DNA from: JAZDLO01 sp043801935
GTDB lineage: Bacteria; Actinomycetota; Thermoleophilia; RBG-16-64-13
NCBI GenBank assembly: GCA_043801935.1
Contig: JAZDLO010000068.1
Span: 1 to 11,141 of the forward strand
DNA length: 11,141 nt
Direction of reading: 5' to 3'
Shown here: positions 7,967-11,141 of the stretch, piece after piece
Position numbering within the stretch: the first letter of the stretch is position 1
How the letters are laid out: every line of letters starts with the position of its first letter
The notes under the pieces: generated by a model
What the model saw: only the letters and a program-made list of their open reading frames with translations
Told to the model about the DNA's origin: nothing
Databases searched by the model: none
Made by a program: the position numbers and the translations under genes

Positions 7967-10900
7967 TCAACGCGCCCCTTCCAGCGCCCCGCACACGATC
8001 TCTTCAAGGAGGCGGTTGGAGAAGTAGGGCATGTCCAGGGCTGTGACCGGACACCGGCCGACACACCCTCCGCATCCGACGCAGTTGTGACGCAGGACCT
8101 CGGCTGTGTAGGTCCCTCGACCATTCCTACGGAGGTGGATGGCGTCAAAAGGACAGATGTCGACGCAACGGCCGCATCCCCGGCACCGCTCGGGATCCAG
8201 GCGGGGGCTTAGCTCGTGATCTTTCAGGAAGACCTCCGCCGATCCCCTAGCCACCTGAGCGGCCAGCGCCGCTCCTGCCTCAAACGCATCGACTCGGGTG
8301 AGCGTCCGCTGCAAGACCCGGTACAGGCCGGGCTGCGGGCTGTGGAAGAAGGCAAAGTTGTACCTGTAGAACTTCTTCAGACCCGCGACATCCTCGGGGA
8401 TCGACAAGGGAAGAACGTTCTCAACGGTCAGGCAGACGATGTCAGTCCGCCAATGGAGCCTCTTTCCGTTCACCCGGGCTTTGACCTTGAAATCACCGAT
8501 GTGGCCGGAGATCTCCTCGATCGTCGCCTGTTCTACGTGGACGATGCTCCGGCCCGCCATACCTCGACCCGAAATCGCCAGCCCCGCTGAAAGGGGATTC
8601 ATGACTGAGGAGTCGGGCTCGGGGCTAGTCGCGGAGGAGTCCGGTTCGTCAGGGAGTCGGCACTGATGGACCAGCCGCACGCGAAAGCCTTGAAGATCCA
8701 GGTTCAAAGCCGCACTGATCCCGATCTCCGAGCTGCCGAGGATGAGGACGTCCCTTCCGATGTCGGTGACTCCCTGCCGGAGCGGACCCAGGAAGCGTGT
8801 GCGGATCAGGGCCCCTCTGAAGATATCCTGCGCCCGATGGACGAGGTCCTCCTCGGAAAGATCGTCCGCCATGAGGTGATCGCGGAGGTTGATCATTTCG
8901 AACGTGGACCGGTCCAGTCCGTGCTCGTCGAAGAGATGGATGCGGGTGCGGTTCCTTTGGTCGTTGCAGGAGATGCACTGGAACTCGAGGGGGCAACAGG
9001 CACACGATGCGAGGATCACGCGGTTGAGCCGATGTTTCTTTACAGCGGCAGCGATCCCGCCCGAGCCGCGCGGGTGGCAGGCGGAAAAGACCATCTCGCC
9101 GTGGACGACCTCCGGTACCGCCGTCGCCAGTTCGAGGATTCGGTCGAGTACCGTCTCCGGGGCCATGGTCCCGTTGCAGGCGCAGAGAAACACGCCCAGC
9201 CGGATCCCGGCCGGCGCCTTTACGGGGGAGCCCGACCGGTGGGTAGCCCGGGCCGGTTCCGGCAGGGCCCTGGAGCGAAGCGGCCGCGCCACAGCGATGG
9301 CTTGGCCCGCGGCGGCGCTCCCCGCGACCATCATCGTCATCAAGTCTTGCTTGAACTCGCCGACCCGGAACACTCCCTGCGCTGCATTGTAGTCTCCCGG
9401 CGGCATCTCGTGATCGTCCGCCACGATGACCGCGGGACTCACGAATTCGAGACGCCTTGAATCGCGATAATGATCGATGGCGCCGATGTCGGAGCAAACG
9501 GTCTCGCAGCTTCGGCATTCGCAACAGGCACTGCACTGAAGACAGCGGCGGGCCTCGGCCACTGCCTGATCCATGGTGAGTCCCAGGCCTACTTCCTTGA
9601 AGTCCCTTCGCCGCACCTTGGGCTGACGCAGGGCCATCTCCTGGCGCGGCTGCTGAGGAAGGTCTTCAGAAATGGTCGTATGTTCGCCGGCGCCACGGGC
9701 ATCGGGGGCCGAGCCGGCAAGGGGAGAGGGGCGGCCGGTGAGGTACTCGATGATCTTTCCGGCTGCGGTCTTGCCCTGAGCCATGGACCCGACGACATTG
9801 GACGGCCCGGTGGCCACGTCTCCTCCGGCCCAGATCTTCGGGTTCGGCGTTCTCAGGTCTTGATCCACGGCGATCGTGGTCACACCGCCGAGGAAGTCGA
9901 GGTCGCAACTCTGACCGATCGCGGAGATGACCATGTCCGCGACCACGCGGAACTCGGACCCGGCGATCGGCGGGAAGACCAGCTCGCCCGAGTCGTCTAC
10001 TCGACTCCGCTCCACGCGTAAGAACTCAAGCCCCGCGACCTTCCCGGCTTCTTCCAGCACTCTGGTCGGTGTGACCTCTCGTTCGACCTGGATCCCTTCC
10101 GCTTCAGCCGCCGCTATCTCCGCCTTGTCGGCCGGCATGTCGTCACCCTCGCGACAGTAGAGGCTCACCTCGGCGGCCCCCAGGCGGAGCGCGGCTCTGG
10201 CCGCGTCGATGGCCGAATTGCCGCCCCCGATGACGGCGACCTTCGTCCCCATCTCCACCTTCTCGCCGGAATGGTGGGCGCGCAGCAACTCGATGGCGCC
10301 CGCGAATCCCATAGCATCCTCTCCGGGGATCCCTATCAACTTACTCCGCCCGGCGCCGACCGCCAGGAACACCGCGCCGAACTCCCTCTCCAACTCCTCG
10401 AGGCTGACGTCCCCGCCGATGCGCGTCTCGCACCTCAATTCCACCCCGAGAGCGAGGAGCTCCTCGATCTCTGCGTCGAGAACGGCGCGGGGCAGCCTGT
10501 AGGAAGGGATCCCCCAGCGAAGGATCCCCCCCGGCTTTGGCAAGGCCTCGAAAACGGTGCACCGAAAGCCCGCCTTGGCGAGGTAGTGTGCAGCCGTCAA
10601 CCCTGTCGGCCCGGAACCGACGATCGCCACTCGTCCTCCGTCCCCAGGCCCGGCATCCCCGGGTTGGTTTTCCCCCGGTTGGCCATCCCCGCGCGCGGCT
10701 CCTCTGCGGGCCAAGCGGTAGTCCGACAGGAAGCGCTTGACATCACAGATGGCAATCGCCTCGTCCAGCTCGCCTCGACGGCACGCGGATTCGCAGGGGT
10801 GATGGCAGACACGGCCGCAGATCCCCGGCAGTGGATTGTCCTCCTTGATGACGTCCAGCGCCTCCTCGAACCGGCCGGCCGCGGTGAGGGCCATGTAGGC

Positions 10901-11141
10901 CTGAACGTTGATGCCGAGCGGACATTCCAGGCGGCAGGGGGCGGTCTTCCTCTTGTCCAGCTCGAGAGCCCGGGAGGGGCAATAATCCGGCGTTCGAGAA
11001 AGGACCGGGCGGCCCAGCTGCTCCAGAGGGCAGACCTCGACACAGCGGCTGCACCCGGTGCACAGATCGTAATCCACATAGATGGGGTCCTGCTCCACCG
11101 TGACACGGTGGCCTCCCCGCGTTTTCTTCAGGGAGCAAACC
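7967..11141 (-). CDS. GltD-HdrA-like multidomain flavo-iron-sulfur protein, 5' end probably outside window
   Basis: Residue numbers count from GTG at 11098. Order: [4Fe-4S] DLCTGCSRCVEVCP (Cys13/16/19/23); a GltD-type Fe-S domain (CRLECPLGINVQAY; Cys94/98/102/106); FAD motif GSGPTG (161-166); NAD(P)H motif GGGNSA (291-296); AIGQSCDLDFL and WAGGDVATGPSNVV; a Cys-rich stretch 519-535; a segment like the HdrA FAD C-terminus (VGEFKQDLMTMMVAGSAAA); then a second HdrA-like module (GVFLCACNGTM at 635-645) whose Rossmann motif is altered to GSSEIG; and two C-terminal [4Fe-4S] sites (972-982, 1006-1016). Known role of GltD-like parts: NAD(P)H-FAD electron exchange. First gene seen in the operon; the stop TGA 7969-7967 is two bases from the MvhD-like GTG. 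The frame stays open to the window edge and GTG 11098 has GGGGAGG 13 bases away, so the protein may well begin upstream. Confidence 0.85.
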   Translation of the reverse strand, partial: VCSLKKTRGGHRVTVEQDPIYVDYDLCTGCSRCVEVCPLEQLGRPVLSRTPDYCPSRALELDKRKTAPCRLECPLGINVQAYMALTAAGRFEEALDVIKEDNPLPGICGRVCHHPCESACRRGELDEAIAICDVKRFLSDYRLARRGAARGDGQPGENQPGDAGPGDGGRVAIVGSGPTGLTAAHYLAKAGFRCTVFEALPKPGGILRWGIPSYRLPRAVLDAEIEELLALGVELRCETRIGGDVSLEELEREFGAVFLAVGAGRSKLIGIPGEDAMGFAGAIELLRAHHSGEKVEMGTKVAVIGGGNSAIDAARAALRLGAAEVSLYCREGDDMPADKAEIAAAEAEGIQVEREVTPTRVLEEAGKVAGLEFLRVERSRVDDSGELVFPPIAGSEFRVVADMVISAIGQSCDLDFLGGVTTIAVDQDLRTPNPKIWAGGDVATGPSNVVGSMAQGKTAAGKIIEYLTGRPSPLAGSAPDARGAGEHTTISEDLPQQPRQEMALRQPKVRRRDFKEVGLGLTMDQAVAEARRCLQCSACCECRSCETVCSDIGAIDHYRDSRRLEFVSPAVIVADDHEMPPGDYNAAQGVFRVGEFKQDLMTMMVAGSAAAGQAIAVARPLRSRALPEPARATHRSGSPVKAPAGIRLGVFLCACNGTMAPETVLDRILELATAVPEVVHGEMVFSACHPRGSGGIAAAVKKHRLNRVILASCACCPLEFQCISCNDQRNRTRIHLFDEHGLDRSTFEMINLRDHLMADDLSEEDLVHRAQDIFRGALIRTRFLGPLRQGVTDIGRDVLILGSSEIGISAALNLDLQGFRVRLVHQCRLPDEPDSSATSPEPDSSVMNPLSAGLAISGRGMAGRSIVHVEQATIEEISGHIGDFKVKARVNGKRLHWRTDIVCLTVENVLPLSIPEDVAGLKKFYRYNFAFFHSPQPGLYRVLQRTLTRVDAFEAGAALAAQVARGSAEVFLKDHELSPRLDPERCRGCGRCVDICPFDAIHLRRNGRGTYTAEVLRHNCVGCGGCVGRCPVTALDMPYFSNRLLEEIVCGALEGAR
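8607..8647 (-). repeat. Imperfect 27-bp-spaced repeat in an interdomain linker
   Basis: On the + strand a 14-base unit GAGGAGTCGGGCTC at 8607-8620 recurs with two changes at 8634-8647. It encodes the repeated EPDSS/PDSS of a low-complexity linker (about residues 817-833) within the second HdrA-like module of the giant fusion. It probably marks a flexible insertion where a normal HdrA has its FAD-proximal loop. Confidence 0.5.

Noticed and set aside
7537..8148. Open frame extending the HdrCB gene upstream by about 200 residues
   Set aside because: The extension is low-complexity, Pro/Gly/Arg-rich and overlaps the MvhD-like gene and the end of the giant fusion in another frame. The ATG at 7536 has a good Shine-Dalgarno and starts a family-like N-terminus.
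11095..11111. Palindrome CCACCGTG-A-CACGGTGG near the candidate GTG start of the giant fusion
   Set aside because: It would make an operator only if the gene starts at 11098, and the frame more likely continues through it as coding sequence. A single 8-bp inverted repeat in GC-rich coding DNA is weak evidence.

Overview
The window (11,141 bases, GC-rich throughout) looks like a bacterial chromosome segment from an anaerobe that uses selenocysteine. It holds seven genes: one sulfurtransferase fragment on the + strand, then six genes on the - strand, which transcription reads from right to left. I see no RNA gene, insertion sequence, CRISPR array or phage gene. The lineage cannot be fixed from this sequence; a sulfate-reducing, syntrophic or acetogenic type of anaerobe is suggested only by the gene content.

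Layout. 2-853 (+): C-terminal part of a tandem-domain rhodanese that enters from outside the window. 941-2206 (-): a 12-helix MFS transporter of CynX/NimT type. 2248-3750 (-): a PLP-dependent group II amino-acid decarboxylase, resembling diaminobutyrate decarboxylases; it and the transporter probably share a transcript. 3876-11141 (-): a tight four-gene heterodisulfide-reductase-like (Hdr) operon. In transcription order it encodes a giant GltD/HdrA-like flavo-iron-sulfur fusion (running off the right edge), a small stand-alone MvhD-like protein, an HdrC-HdrB (HdrD-like) fusion with two CCG domains, and an HdrA with a C-terminal MvhD domain.

The central observation is that this last HdrA appears to be a selenoprotein. 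A simple stop-to-stop reading splits it into two open frames, but they are in the same frame, separated by one TGA at 5691-5693. That TGA sits exactly where HdrA proteins carry the last Cys of the Asp-Cys-Ser-Ile-Cys motif. Directly downstream is a perfect 7-bp hairpin with a GGUC apical loop (5653-5670), at a spacing expected for a bacterial SECIS. Neighbouring genes use TGA as a normal stop, so the code is not reassigned. The gene is therefore best annotated as one 807-residue protein with Sec at position 203.

How the genes may work together (inference): the GltD-like module could exchange electrons with NAD(P)H; MvhD modules and many [4Fe-4S] clusters could pass electrons to the HdrA flavin; and the CCG (HdrB-like) subunit could reduce a disulfide or another acceptor. 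This resembles flavin-based bifurcating or confurcating Hdr complexes. No hydrogenase, formate dehydrogenase or MetF gene lies in the window, so the real partner and substrate remain unknown.
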